NCBI GenBank assembly: GCA_030278955.1
Contig: JAOANR010000013.1
Location: 40,398,191-40,462,190, forward strand
DNA length: 64,000 bases
Direction: 5' to 3'
Origin: Hygrophila difformis
Lineage: Eukaryota > Streptophyta > Magnoliopsida > Lamiales > Acanthaceae
Below, piece by piece: positions 31,872 through 45,299 of the stretch; within the stretch, counting starts at the first letter, position 1, and each line of letters opens with the position of its first letter. Below the pieces are notes generated by a model. The model had not been told where the DNA came from, did no database searches, and saw only the letters and a program-made list of their open reading frames with translations. The translations under genes and the position numbers were made by a program.

Positions 31872-33090
31872 ATGGATAAAGATTCATGGATGCAATGGTT
31901 CAATTCTTCAAATTCCGGTGAAAATCCGTCGCCCCCAAATAACAATTTTCGCTCGCCATTTCCCAACTTTCAAAATCCCAATTTCCCCCAAAATTTTCCA
32001 ACTCAATTTCCGGCTTTCTCTGAAGGTAGTAGTACTCTACCTAATCCGTATCCACCTCAATTTCCTTATATGTACCCACCTCAATTTCCTTACATGGTAC
32101 CCTCCTCAATACGGATTTCGTCCAACAATGGGCACAAATTCTTCAAAAATGCCTAGTACTGATGGTTCGGGCACAGACAAAGACACTCCAACTCCGAACT
32201 CTCAACGTTCATCTCCTTTCTCTTCGCAATTTTCTCCTACAGGTCTTGAGCAAATAAATCTGGCTGCTGATTTTGATGATGTCGATGATCCACCAACGAA
32301 TATTACTTCACAAAGAAAACCATACTCCCACGAAGAAAATGCCTTCCTGGCTAGTTGTTGGGTCGATATTAGTGAGGATCCTGTTGTCGGAAACGATCAA
32401 AAAGGGGATCAAATGTGGGTCCGAATTGCTGAGTTGTACAACAAGGGACGTCCAAGGAAAGCAATATTCAGGCTTCACACTGTGTTGAAAACACATTATT
32501 ATACACTACAAAAACAGGTGAAACAATTTTGTGGTTGTTATAATCAGGAGAAGAAGGCTTGGGGGAGTGGTTGCAGTGATGCAGATATCATAGAGAAGGC
32601 GAAGGTTCAATACAAGGCGAAATATGGTTCGGAATTTGTTCATATGAGCACTTGGCATGTTTTGAAAGACCACCCGAAGTTTGCGGACCCAGAAGTTGAT
32701 AATCGCGGCTCAAAGAAAACCAAAATCTCTGTATCTGGAGAGTATGTTGTAAGTTCAAATACCGACACAAGTGCCGGAGAGGAACCTAGGTCGGAGCGCT
32801 CACGGCCAAAGGGGAGGAACACAGCAAGGCGAATGGCTATGGGTAAAGGAAAAGCAACCACATCCAATGCCAGAGAAAATTTAGATCTTATTGATGAAAA
32901 GATTCAGATTTTGGAAGAACAAAATAAGAGAAAGTTGGAGACGTTATCTACTATTGCTGCTGCTCAAGAGACTATTGCCACTAATAAAGAGTGGAAAATA
33001 ATGATGAAAGATACCTCGAACATGACAGAGGATCAACTGGAATTTCACTCAAGGGTGGTAGAAAAAATTAAGAAGAAGTGGGGAATTTAG
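31872..33090 (+). pseudogene. Harbinger ORF1, second copy, frameshifted by one C
   Basis: Same protein as at 17672-18889, but an extra C near 32102 (GGTACCCTCC against GGTACCTCC) shifts the frame after about residue 77. The rest is open in another frame. Given the homopolymer context and the intact first copy, a sequencing error is the likeliest cause. Confidence 0.85.
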
Positions 33091-33291
33091 GTTTCAAATA
33101 TTATTGTTGTGTTTCTATTTCTGTTGTAATATCTTAGTTATTCTGTTATGTTATAATATTGTAATCGTTTTATTTTGTTGTATTGTAATATTTTAGTAAT
33201 TTTAATTCACCTTCAATAGTTATTTATCTTATATATAAATATATTTTATAAATTTACATTAATAATATATAATAAAACTTAAGTTAATTAA

Positions 33292-33440
33292 AAAGTATCC
33301 GTTATGAAACTATCCGTTATAAAGTATCCGTTACGAAACTAGCCGTTATAAAAGTATCCGTTATGAAACTAGCCGTTATAAAAGTATCCGTTATGAAACT
33401 AGCCGTTATAAAAGTATCCGTTATGAAACTAGCCGTTATA
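33292..33440. repeat. 30-bp CCGTTA minisatellite, second copy
   Basis: Same five-unit array as 19091-19239. Confidence 0.9.
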
Positions 33441-33569
33441 ATACTAACCGTTACCCTTGTGAAATTGAAGTCTATAAATGGACTTATTCTATTTGTTGCA
33501 CTTCTCACCTCAAAACATCAACTTTTCCAAAATTGCATCATATTATTACCTTCATTTAAGAAAAAAAAA

Positions 33570-34874
33570 ATGTCTTCATCCTCTCACTCATCTGATGAAG
33601 AAATTTCATGTGGTAGTGATCTTGAGTTCTTACTTGATGATACGAGTGAGAAAGAAGTATTATCGTTGCTTAGAAAAAAAAAAGAGTTACTTGGTGGTGC
33701 CACAACTTCGGCTGGTGGTGGTAGAAAGCGAAGAACTTATGTGGATCGTGATCGTGAAGCAGGTCATGCAAGGCTTTACAATGACTATTTCTCTGAAGAT
33801 CCAATATACGGTAGTCATACGTTTCGTCGGCGTTTTCGTATGTCGAGAGAATTGTTCTTGCGCATAGTTCAAGCACTGGAGTCACACAATGAGTATTTTC
33901 AATGGAGGATCGATGCAGCTGGTAAAAAAGGGTTCTCTCCACTACAAAAGTGCACAGTGGCGATTCGCCAACTGGCATATGGTGGACCGGCCGACCATTG
34001 GGATGAATACCTACGTGTTGCTGAAACAACTGCCATAGAGTGTCTCTTTAATTTTTGTCGTTGTGTCATTGAAGTATTTGGCGAATACTACTTGAGGAAG
34101 CCTGATGCCGAGGATTGTCAACGATTGTTGCAAATGCACGATCAAAGACACGGATTTCCCGGAATGCTGGGGAGCCTTGATTGCATGCATTGGGCTTGGA
34201 GAAATTGCCCGGTTGCTTGGAAAGGTCAATTCACACGAGGTGATCATGGTTTCCCAACAATCATGCTTGAAGCGGTTGCCTCTGCAGATTTATGGATATG
34301 GCATGCCTTCTTCGGGGTAGCAGGATCCAACAACGACATAAATGTGCTCAACCAATCTCCTTTGTTCACAGATACTCTACAAGGGCGCGCCCCATCCGTT
34401 AATTTTACAATAAATGGCAAACAATATAATCAAGGATACTATCTTACCGATGGAATCTATCCAGAGTGGTCTACTTTTGTAAAAAGCTTTCAATGTCCTC
34501 AGGATCCAAAGAGGAAGCATTTCAAGGAAATGCAAGAGGCTGCTAGAAAAGATGTCGAACGGGCATTTGGAGTGCTTCAAGCTCGTTGGGCAATGATTAA
34601 AGGTCCAAGTCGTTTTTGGTACAAGAACAATATGAAAGATATAATGTTAACTTGCATTATATTGCATAACATGATCATTGAAGATGAAGGAAATGAAGCC
34701 GAAGATTGGTCAGACGATCCCAATTATTCAACTCCGCCTCCACAAAGAGTGCCTCCAATTGGAACATTCAGTGACTACGTCAGGAGAGGTGTTCAACTAC
34801 GAGATAAGCAGAAACATCTCCAACTTCGACAGGATTTAATTGAGCATCTTTGGGCCCGATCCATAAATAATTAG
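33570..34874 (+). CDS. PIF/Harbinger transposase, second copy
   Basis: Same 434-residue protein as at 19368-20672, with the DDE residues intact. The frame also stays open upstream into the minisatellite (to 33363) because of a one-base indel near 33453, but the ATG at 33570 remains the supported start. Confidence 0.9.
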   Translation: MSSSSHSSDEEISCGSDLEFLLDDTSEKEVLSLLRKKKELLGGATTSAGGGRKRRTYVDRDREAGHARLYNDYFSEDPIYGSHTFRRRFRMSRELFLRIVQALESHNEYFQWRIDAAGKKGFSPLQKCTVAIRQLAYGGPADHWDEYLRVAETTAIECLFNFCRCVIEVFGEYYLRKPDAEDCQRLLQMHDQRHGFPGMLGSLDCMHWAWRNCPVAWKGQFTRGDHGFPTIMLEAVASADLWIWHAFFGVAGSNNDINVLNQSPLFTDTLQGRAPSVNFTINGKQYNQGYYLTDGIYPEWSTFVKSFQCPQDPKRKHFKEMQEAARKDVERAFGVLQARWAMIKGPSRFWYKNNMKDIMLTCIILHNMIIEDEGNEAEDWSDDPNYSTPPPQRVPPIGTFSDYVRRGVQLRDKQKHLQLRQDLIEHLWARSINN

Positions 34875-35389
34875 TTATATATTATTGAGCTTTTGCGAAT
34901 TATTTACAGTTGCATTCATGTTTTTTTCCTATTATGTTTGGCTTGAATTTGTATTTCATGTTTTATGTAATATAAATATTTAAAGTATTATTTGGAGTTA
35001 TTTATTTAAAACTATTTAAAATGTCAAATAATTAAAATAATTGAAAAATATTAATTATTTGTTATTTATTTAAAATTAAATTATTTTTATTATTGATAAA
35101 TTAAAATGTAAATGATGATATAATAAATATAATAGTAAGTGGGTCCCCTAAATACCTACCTTTTGGGTATTATTGTTGGGGGAAGGGTTGGGTATTTAGG
35201 TAGAGGTATTTAACTTTTGAGGTGGCGCTGACGTGGCATCTAAATACCTGGAGTGGAGGTATTTCCACTGGAGAAGGCCTAACCTAACCTAATGATTGGA
35301 AGGTAGCACTGGCTTAATTTATTTCTTTTTAATACCAATGCACTCTTCGGAAAATACTGTTTCCATTTTCCAACGTGGCATGTCAGAAA

Positions 35390-36269
35390 TATTTTTTTTT
35401 GAAGCCGAAGCCATGAAAAAATTACAAAATAAAAAGATAAAAAGACAAGAAGCTAAAAGAAAACTAGAAAGCCAAAGACTAGTAGCGAGGGAACCACGCG
35501 CCAAATGAATCTGTCGCTAACTCCCTCAAAACCACATCCGGGGGAAAGCCCAAGTGGTATAGAATTCTTCCCTCCCCGCACCGTGCTTAGCCAAGCAATC
35601 TGCAACCTTATTTCCCTCCCGGTATAGGTGGTGGATGCTGCACTCCTCAAAGGAGGATTTAAGGTCATGAGCGCGCTGGAATAATGCCGCAAATGAATGG
35701 AAAAGATCCCATGCTTCAAAAGATTTTATAGTCACCAAAGAATCAGTGTACACGCAAATCCGCCGCACCCCCAGCTTCTTAGCATACTCAAGGCCAGCAA
35801 CCAAACCAAAGAGCTCGGCATAACTGATGGTCGTACAGCCCAGGACGCCACAACCCCCCTCCCCCCGGTCCAATGTCCGTCCTCATCCCGGATGACAAAT
35901 CCATAGCCTGCCCGTCCTGAACTTCCGGCAACACTTCCATCCACATGGAGTATTTTTCCCAGCGCCTCTCTCCATTCCAATTAACCAAACGGACAAGGGC
36001 CAATAGATGGCTGCTTGCACCACCAGCGCAGTCCAAGGCTCCAGTGAGGCGGTATATGTCTCGTTGCACCAGCCACAAGGACTTCTGTTTGCCTCTAAAC
36101 ACCCTTGAATTTCTCTCGATCCAAATCACCCTGACCGTCCTGATGAACATTGCCCCATACGTGTCATACATTGAACGTAAGAATTCCCTTATCTCAGCCT
36201 TGGGCATGTCCCCCGCAATCTGGAGGAACCCGAATCTGGAGTGTTTTCCAAACCAAACTCGCCCATGTA
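35390..36269 (-). mobile_element. 5'-truncated LINE, second copy
   Basis: Same insert and CATGTCAGAAA duplication as at 21188-22067. The RNase H frame is additionally broken by a one-base change in a C run near 35856. Confidence 0.85.
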
Positions 36270-36337
36270 CATGTCAGAAAGATTATTTAAAATCAAAGAT
36301 AGCCCTTAATCTTTTTTTTTTAATATACATTGACCCT

Positions 36338-37398
36338 GGGAACGGTTACGGTGCGGACACTTGTCTGTGCGGACGTGCGGACAACGTCCGCAACCGTTGA
36401 ATTCGCAACTCAGCGACATGACATACGCAACTCAGCAACATAACCAACCCAATTCAGCGACGCAGCCTATGCAATTCAGCGACATTATTGTAGTCATTTC
36501 ACCGACGTTTGAAGTTAGAGTCGTTTGAAGGTTATTGGGATTTTAAACACATCTCAGCGACGGAGCCTTCACAATTCAGCGACATGGCCTATGTAATTCA
36601 GCGACATGGGCTATGCAATTTAGCGACATTGTTGTATTCATTTCAGCGACACAATTTTATACTTTCTTCATTGCTTTTTAATTGCCACAGACCCACATTT
36701 CACGGAATCCAATAAAATTCCTCCGTTCCTTTTTAATTGCCATGGACCCACATTTCACGCAATCCAATATGCATTTTTAGTCGTTAATAACTCAAATTGC
36801 ATACAAGTAAAACTTATGAAAATTAGATATTCTAAATCTATACGATTAGACGAATCCAACAAGATCCCTCTTGACTATATTTTATCTTATATAATTGTAT
36901 TAAAAAGTCGAATCAAAAGTTACATAATGAACAGTGTCAAAAGACCATATGTGTCAATAAATAAGGAACGGAGGAAGTATATTTTTAATCCTTAATAACT
37001 CAAATTACATACGAGTAAAAATTATGAAAATTTAATATTCTAAATCTATACGATTAGACGAATCCAACAAGATTTCAATTGACTATATTTTATCTTATAT
37101 AATTGTATGAAAAAATCGAATAAAAGTTACTCAATAAACAGTAACAAAACACCATCCGTGTCAATTAATTAGGAACGGTGGAAGTACATTTCAGAGACAT
37201 GGTTCTATGCATTTGAACGCATCTCAGCAACGACCCCTACACAATTCAGCGACATGTTCTATGCTATTCAGCGATAAGGCCAACAATATTCAGTGACATC
37301 GTAACCCTACAAATGTTCTTAACCGTTGGATAATGAAATTGATCAACGGCAGAGGACGCCGTCCGCACGGACGTTTTGTCCGCACCATACCATACACC
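36338..37398. mobile_element. MULE-type MITE, second copy
   Basis: Same element, same CATTGACCCT duplication and same nested Stowaway as at 22136-23196. Confidence 0.8.
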
Positions 37399-38079
37399 CA
37401 TTGACCCTTTATGTGTGTTGGAAGTTCAAAACACACAAATTACGAATATAAAAGAGATTGATAGGGGCTGACGAACCCTCGACCTCAATCATAAGGTTTG
37501 AAGTAAGAGGCACAATCACTATATCAAATCTTCATTCCCAATTATATACTTACAGGGGTGTATTGGATAGAGAGTGTATGAGATGTTTTTAGAGTTTGAA
37601 AGTTTGGGTGTATTCAATTTAGATTTTCAAAAGTCTTTAAAAATCTAGAGGTATTCAATACAGATTTTAAAAAGTCTTTAAAAATCTAGATGTATTCAAT
37701 ACAGATTTTAAAAAGTCTTTAAAAATTTTGAGGTATTCAACAGTCTATGGATTTTAATTCTTTATAGAATTTAATGGATTCTTTTAAAAATTATAAGTAT
37801 GCAAAATCTCTCCAAATTTCTATGGATTTTGTCAAGTCCGCCAAACTCTACATAGAGTCTGTACAAAAAAAAAAATCAACTCTACGTGGAGTCCATAGAC
37901 TTTCTAAATCAACCGACTTTTTAAAATCCATAAAAATTTGAAACGAATACACCCCTTAATTTTTAATTTATCTTATCCTATACTTAAATAAGACTGATTT
38001 TGCATTTTTTTTAATTCAGGGAAAGGGTTTCTGTCCTCGTTCAGGACCTCCCTGATCTCTGAATTCTTGAATAATATGT

Positions 38080-39092
38080 TAGGAAAATATGCCAATATAG
38101 TCCTTTATTTTTACAAAAAAGTCAAATCAGTCATTTTTTTATTTTTTGGCCCAATTGGTCCGCTACATATACTAATTACGTCCCAATCGGTCCTTCATCC
38201 ACTAATTATGCCCTAATTGCATATTTTTGGTCAATTCAGTCCTTTTTTTTCTTTAAAAATCTAAATTTGCCTGTTATTAATTTTTGCCCCCTTTCATGCA
38301 GTCCAATGCACATTTCAAAACTACTAATAACTCAAATTCGGTATAAGTAAAAATTCGATATTTATAAACTACACGACGAGACGAATCTATAAGATCCTAC
38401 TTAGCTCATTTTAATTTTTATATCTATGTTTAAAATTGAAGTCAAAACAAGTCTGTGAATAGTAGCAAATTAGACAATGTAGCAAATTAAGATCCTACTA
38501 TTCACACATTTGTTTTGACTTAAAGTTTAAAAATAGATATAGACCAACAGCAGTTGGCTTGAGTGGATGGGGGCTCTAGTCGCTTAAGCAAGGTCTCGGG
38601 TTCGAGCCTTGTGTATGCAGAAAACTGCTTTGGGAGAGGCGCCCTTAATTGCCCTTGCAGATCCTCGAGGGATTAGTCTTGGGTCCAATGTGGTCTGAGG
38701 ATACCCTGGTATTCACCTAAAAAAGTTTAAAAATAGATATACAAGTTAAAATGAGCCAAGTACGATCTTGTTAGATTCGTCACGTCGTGTAGTTTATAAA
38801 TATCGAAATTTTAGAATTTTTACTTATATCGAATTTGAGTTATTAGTGGTTTGAAATGTGCATTGGACTGCATGAAAGGGGTCAAAAATTAATAACAGAC
38901 CAATTTAGAGTTTTGAAGAAAAAAAGGACTGATTTGGCCAAAAATATGTAATTATGGCATAATTAGTGGATGGATGACCGATTGGGACGTAATTAGTATA
39001 TGTAGCGGACCAATTGGGCCAAAAAATAAAAAAAAGGACTGATTTGGCTTTTTTATAAAAATAAAGGACTATATTGACATTTTTTCCATAAT
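38080..39092. mobile_element. Foldback element with SINE, second copy
   Basis: Same as 23878-24890. The SINE is at 38542-38721 with its 20-base duplication on both sides. Confidence 0.75.
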
Positions 39093-40868
39093 ATGTTATG
39101 TTGTACAATTTTAGTGGGGCTCTAATTAAATAGTTTTACATACTATTAATAATATAATTTTAATTCAATCAGGGATTAACTTGTATTTTTTAGAATACCT
39201 GGATTTTGGGATAAATTTTATCAGCAATAAGTGACCGAATTTTGTGAAATTTATTTAAGAAATGATTATTTCACTAGAACCGAAATTCTTTTGAATTTTA
39301 TGCTTGTAATGCTAATTAGAATTAAATGGGTATTTTTCTTTTCATCCAAAAGTTAAGGCAATTTTCCCTTTTCTTCCCCAAATCGCTCCCCTCTACGTCT
39401 CCGGCGAAGGTTTTGCTCGCGCACTTCATTTCTAAGAAATAATTCTACATCGTGATATTTTCCGTGTATACCATGCTATATTTAATTCGAAAACTGATTT
39501 ATTCAGTTTTCTCCGACAACGTTGTATTCCAGTTTATACATGTTGTATTCCAGATTATACATGTTGCATGTATGGTATAATATGATAACCACGCTTACAG
39601 TACACTGATTTTTACTTATGTATTCAACAATGTTGATTTTATTACATTCCATACTGCAAAACGGGGACTAACATGATGTATTTGATCTAGCATGAGAAGT
39701 CGCTAACACATCATCATTTATGATGTCAACGAGTATCGAGTTTAGATCCATCATCTCATTTTGGACTGTTATGGCGGATGGTTTAAGTGCGGGATTTTTA
39801 AGTTTTTACATGATGCAATCGAGGACTAATATTTCATGCTGGATTTTTTTAGTTTAACTGCTATTTATGATTAAATGTGTAATTTATTTTCTAACCAAAT
39901 GGTCAAAATACCAATGACCATTTTCCCTCTTCCAAAATTGCTCTAACGTTCCTCAGTCCGTCCAAGTCAAATCATGATAGTTTCAATATCACACCTTTTG
40001 CATATAGGGTTTAATATGATGCATATGTCATAATTTAGATCCAACGTATCGTTCAGGGTGCTATGGCGGCTAGGGTTCTCTTTAAGTGTTGGAATGGTGG
40101 GCTACCGTCGGAGATTCCAGCAACAAGCGCCTCAATCTAATTAATTATCTAACATCATTTTTTGGCAGGGGATAATGAATAATGAATTGTGGCAATAATT
40201 AAGGAATTAATAAATATTATTTTCATAATTATTCTTGCAGCCAATATGGTATTATTGAACTCCTCCAACTAACTAGCAAGTATGCTTTAAAATTCTACAC
40301 ATTCAGGATTATTCTATGTGTAGAATTTTAAAGCATTGTTTATTCAATGTTGTGTTTTGATAAATAAATTTAGATTTGCAAAAGAATTTATAGAAAAGAA
40401 TAGATTAATAGGTTAGTGAAAGAATGTAATAATGAATTTGGATTTTAAAATCTATGTTTAAATTAATACTTAATAATAAAAATAGTTCATCAAAATAAGC
40501 TTATTTCACTTGTTATTGGGCTCCACAATTAATTTTGGTCCAAATTTTAAGCCCAATAAATGGGGCCCATACAAATATGGACTACGTGACCCGGCCCAAA
40601 AACCAAATGAATGTGCCTTTTGATAGGACATTCAATCAGACCGTGGTTCGTTGACTTCATCAATTTTGCCCAGAGCTCAAATTCATTATGAAGGCTCAAT
40701 TCAATTCAATGATCCAATCTTAAAATTGAAAAGTGGCACGCAAAATTATTTTTTCCACTACAAATATATACATTTAAAGTTATTATTTTGTTCCATGGAA
40801 AAAAAAAATCATTTACTTATGAACTTTATTTTATTCTAAGTATCTAAGCGCTCACTTAATTAATAAAC

Positions 40869-41139
40869 TACTACCTTTGTTCTCTTGAAAATGCAATATT
40901 CCCCACCTGCACGCAATCCAATACACATATTTAATGATTAATAACTCAAATTGTGCACACGTAAAAATTATGAAAAGTTGATATTCTAAAACTACAAGAT
41001 ATGACGAATCCAACAAAATCTCACTTGACTATATTTTTTCTTATATAACTATGAGAAAAATTAGAATCAAAGTTAAATAATGAATAGTAGCATAAAGTGA
41101 AATGTTTCACTATCACAATTCACAAAAACGGAGGTAGTA
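40869..41139. mobile_element. Stowaway-like MITE, second copy
   Basis: Same as 26667-26938 with one base fewer (GCACACG for GCACAACG). Confidence 0.7.
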
Positions 41140-41918
41140 TATGTGGAGAATTTTGACTTGCTTTAACTTAAAATTTTATTTTATAGTTGGAAGTTCAAAT
41201 ATATAAGAAAGCTCTTATTCATCGATTTTAAAATACTTACATTTATACGTAATTTCTTATAGGTATTTTTGGGCTTCAACTAATAAGAGTGTATTCAATT
41301 GAGATTTGTATGGATTTTAAAAAGTTGGTGGATTTAGAAAGGCCATAGATTCCACATAAAGTTTTCAGAGTTGATTGATTTTGTATAGACTCGAGTTTGG
41401 CTGACTTTTAGAAATCTTGGATTTTTTAGAGAGATTTTGTTTAGTTATACTATTTTTTAAGAGAATCTATTAAAATCTACTATAAAGATTTAAAATCCAT
41501 TGACGGTTGAATAGTGAATACCTCAAAATTTTTAAAGATTTTTTAAAATCTGTATTGAATACATCTAAATTTTTAAAGACTTTTTAAAATCTAAATTAAA
41601 TACACCCAACTTTAAAAGTCAAAAAAAAAAAATCTATACACCTCCACCCCCCAAGCTAAAAAGAAAAATCCTTGATTTATCCAGAAATATAAGCCATTAA
41701 ATCCCTAATTCTCGCATTCAAAAGTGTGTTTGGATGTATAAAAGTGAAAAATGCTTTTGAAATATATAACTTACTAAAAAAGAAATGCTACTTTATATAT
41801 AATACTCCCTCCGTTTTCAAATAATTGTAACATTTCTGCATTTCACGCAATCCAATACGCATTTTTAATGCTCAATATCTCAAATTGTATAAAAGTAAAA
41901 ATTATAAAAATTTGATAC

Positions 41919-43873
41919 TGTAATACCCTAAAAGTTAGCTATGTTGATAATATTTTGAAAGAAATAATTTAGTATTATTTCTTAAGAAAATGAAATTGAG
42001 TTAGGAAATAAGTTAATATTTTTCAAGAAGGAGATTGGTTGATAGAAATGAATTATCTTTCAAGGAAAAATAATTTGAGAAATATACTTAACCACGGGAA
42101 GATATTCTATCAAATAAAAGTAAATATTGGACAATGGTATCAATTAGATATTATTCTCACAACCTTTATATTAAGTATAGTTAATTTTACTATCTAACAT
42201 AAAATTATAAATATACTATTGCTATTAATGTTAGACTTCTATTTCACAGGTCCTGAGTTCGAATCCCATTACCTACACTAGATTTTTAATAGAAGAATAA
42301 ATAATTTTAGAATATAAGTGGTGCATTAGACTAATTTAGCTAAAGAGAATGAGAATACATATTAACAATAGTATGTTAAAAAAATAATAATAATAAATAA
42401 ATAAATAAAGAAATAAAATAAAATAGTGTGTACGTATAATAGCTAATTGAAATAAGTGGTGCAAAAATATACCACTAGTATAGTAATAACACTCACTCCA
42501 GCTGCTCAATACAATAGATAGACTGCATAGGACATGCGTAATGCGTAATTTGAAGTCTAGAAAATCAGCTATAATAGTATTAATAAAAAAAAAATTTTAT
42601 TATGCACATTCGTGGAAGCAGCAAGTAAAGAGCTGGCAAGATAAATACACGCAGAGGAATAGAACGGCATACACGCATCATGGCGTGAGAAGGTGTACGC
42701 CATGCAAGACACTAGGATGGTGACGAGCTAAAGCTACCTGTGAAGCTAGATTAGAAGAATTATAAAAAAATTCCATTTGAACTACTATAAATACCGATGC
42801 ATGGGCTTTCATAGTACCATCACCAGCAAATTTTCATATAAAGTGGGTGTGTTTCAAGAGAGAGAGAGAGAGAGACGAGTGCATGAGGAGTTTGTTAGCA
42901 GCTATTCGAGAGTATATTAGTTGAGGTATTTTCAGTCTAGTATAATAAGGCTATCGTCGGAAGAAATTGTAAGTAAATTTTTATTCTACGGGCTTTTGTC
43001 GTAGGATTAAATTTTTGCATGTCTAAATACCTTCGTCTTTTAATAATGTTAGGGTTTATTCATGCAATTTATTTATGCAGAGGTATTGCCCAATTATGTG
43101 TTTAACTAAATTTGGGGCTAGGCCATGCATGTGAAAAATTAAATTTCAGTATGTGGCATGTGAATTATTGAATTATTATTATGCGAGATATACCCCAGAG
43201 GTAGATATCTTCGTGAGATATTTCGTGGGTTATCCAAGGGATTCCCATGAACAGGATTGTGTTTTGACCAAGGGTCTCACAGTCATTTTCTAGATCGCAA
43301 GGTAGGGCCATCCTTGTGTACTCATATTTTGACTTCGGTCATTATGAGGGCATGCTAGGTCCTATGAGATACCCCGGGTGTAGGCATCATAGTCGAGCTA
43401 CATGTGGATTGAATTATTGCAACTGTTTTGACATGCCATTTACTGTTGAGTCGTAGTTAATTATTTTTTGTCCAAGGGATAAAAATTTCTTTACTCAGCC
43501 GATGTGCTGATAAATGTTACTTACTCACTTTTTCAGGATTTCATATTTTTGAAGCTCATTAGCATCACGGGCACGGGCAGGGGAGTCGGTATCGTTTTAT
43601 AGTGGTTATTTTAAATGATATTTTACTTGTAGTTGTCGTTTTAATAGTTGGTCGCAATTATTGTAATTTTAAACTCTGATATTTTGCTAAATTAAATATA
43701 TTTTGAAATTTAGTTAACAATTTAAATAATGTTTGTAATTATTTTAAATAGCCTTAGCACTTTTAATTAAGTTAGCCAAGGCGAGCTTAATTAGAAGTGT
43801 GGCGGTAACAACCCCGCTTTCCTTTTGGTAACTTCCGCTGTGATTTTTAAGATGGGAAAATGGGGGTGTTACA
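41919..43873. mobile_element. Solo gypsy LTR in a Stowaway MITE, second copy
   Basis: Same as 27718-29675, with GATAC at 41914-41918 and 43874-43878. It differs by a few one-base indels in homopolymers. Confidence 0.85.
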
Positions 43874-44028
43874 GATACTATAAATCTACGCGATTAGATG
43901 AATCTAACAAGATTTCACTTGACTATATTTATCTTATATAAGTGTGTAAAAAAGTTGAATAAAAGTTATTCAATGAATGTAACAACTATGCAAATATTAC
44001 ATTTATTTGAAGACGGAGGGAGTAGTAT

Positions 44029-44997
44029 TAGGGGTGGGAAAAAAATCTGAACCGAACCGTTGAACCGCTGATTCGAATCAAATCCGAATCGAATTTTCGG
44101 TTAACCGAGGTTTCGATTCGGTTCGATTTTGGTTTTTGTAAAATTTTACCCCCGGTTAACCGAACCGTATATTTATTAAATTTTAATTTTTTTAAATATA
44201 TAATTATATTTATATATTAGTACTTCTAAAGAATTAAAAGACATTTTACCAAAAACATAATTAAAAGACATTCTCTTTTAACCGTAATTCTTCTTACTCC
44301 AGCGCCGCTCTCCTCTATAATCCTGCCTACCCTTCCAAACCCTTTCACCAGCCACCATCCATCAACCTCCACGTTCCGGCAGCGGCGAGGCAGTGAGCCG
44401 TCAGCACCATATCGCCGCTCAGCCCCTTCCAGCCTTCCCTATTTTCGCGATTCGCCGCTCGGCCCCTTCCGGCCTTCTGTTCTTTCGCGATTTGCCGCTC
44501 AGCCCTTCCTTCGCAGCCCCTTTCGACCTTCCCTCCACAGATCCGGTGCCGCTACTCCCGCTGCACAGAGCCGCTCGTCCCCTTTCGACCTTCCGTTCCT
44601 CCCGTTGCTGGCCAAGTTATTAGCTTGTTTATTGATTCAAAGGTTTTTCTTTAGCTTGTTGATTCGATATTGTAGGATTTTCAGATTTAGTTCAATTTGA
44701 AAACAGTGTATGGATTGATCAAATACAGGGTATGAAAATGTTGATTGTTTTCTCGGCTTCCTTTATATTGATATGTCTCTTTTTTACTTGAATCTTATAA
44801 TTTCAACTTTCAGCTACTGGAACATTTGTCTATTCAAACACATATGTTGATGAATAAAAAACTAGTTCAAGAGATACATGTGTCAATATGAATGCATCGT
44901 TGTAAGGTGTTTGAAACAACAGAATTCTGGAACAAGAGTTTTGATATTTATTTTCTAAAATTATTTTTGAAATTTTTGATTCGGTTCGGTTCGAATA
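44029..44997. mobile_element. hAT-like non-autonomous element cut by a Copia LTR
   Basis: It starts TAGGGGTGGGAAAAAAATC and is rich in GGTTCGGTTCG-type motifs at both ends (left 44050-44160, right about 44977-44995). The middle (44390-44600) is GC-rich and carries two to three imperfect 60-base repeats around GCCGCTC(A/G)GCCCCTTCC. The right terminus is missing because another element begins at 44998. The hAT assignment rests on termini only. Confidence 0.5.
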
Positions 44998-45299
44998 TGT
45001 TGTGGAAATCGGGTTAGTTTCCACCTAAAATTATACCCGAATAATAGAGCTATTAATTAAACAATAAAGAGAACACCAAGATTTAACGAGGTTCGGCACA
45101 AATTTGCCTACGTCCTCCGGGCCCCACCGAATAATTATTTCACTATGAAGGATAAATATTACAAAAGGATTTAGGAAATAATTTCCTGACAAACAAAACC
45201 CACTCAACACGAAAGACTGACAAAGGCTGAAACAACAAGGAAATGATCAAAAGCATACTGGGTATTTGTCTTGCTTTTGCAATTCCTTGTTTTGGCTTT
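44998..45299 (+). mobile_element. Left part of a Copia-type LTR, interrupted by the Athila element
   Basis: It begins TGTTGTGGAAATC and contains GATTTAACGAGGTTCGGCA and CCTACGTCCTCCGGGCC, blocks I associate with LTRs of plant Ty1/copia elements. It is broken off at 45299 where the Athila LTR starts. The rest should follow the 3' LTR outside the window. Confidence 0.5.

Larger units (their letters stand above)
31372..35279 (+). mobile_element. PIF/Harbinger transposon, second assembly copy
   Basis: Same TIRs, same TAA duplication and same two ORFs as 17172-21077, with a few one-base indels. The shared flanks show that it is the same insertion and not an independent one. Confidence 0.9.
30573..44270. 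repeat. Duplicated block, second copy (starts at the assembly gap)
   Basis: Near-identical to 16373-30072. The differences I see are mostly single bases in homopolymers, for example one extra C near 32102, one extra C near 33453, and one C fewer in the C run near 35856 than at 21655. All transposons described for the first copy recur here with an offset of about 14.2 kb. Confidence 0.95.

Noticed and set aside
44393..44623. 76-residue Pro/Ser/Arg-rich ORF in the hAT-like element
   Set aside because: Arises from imperfect 60-base GC-rich repeats and has no family resemblance.
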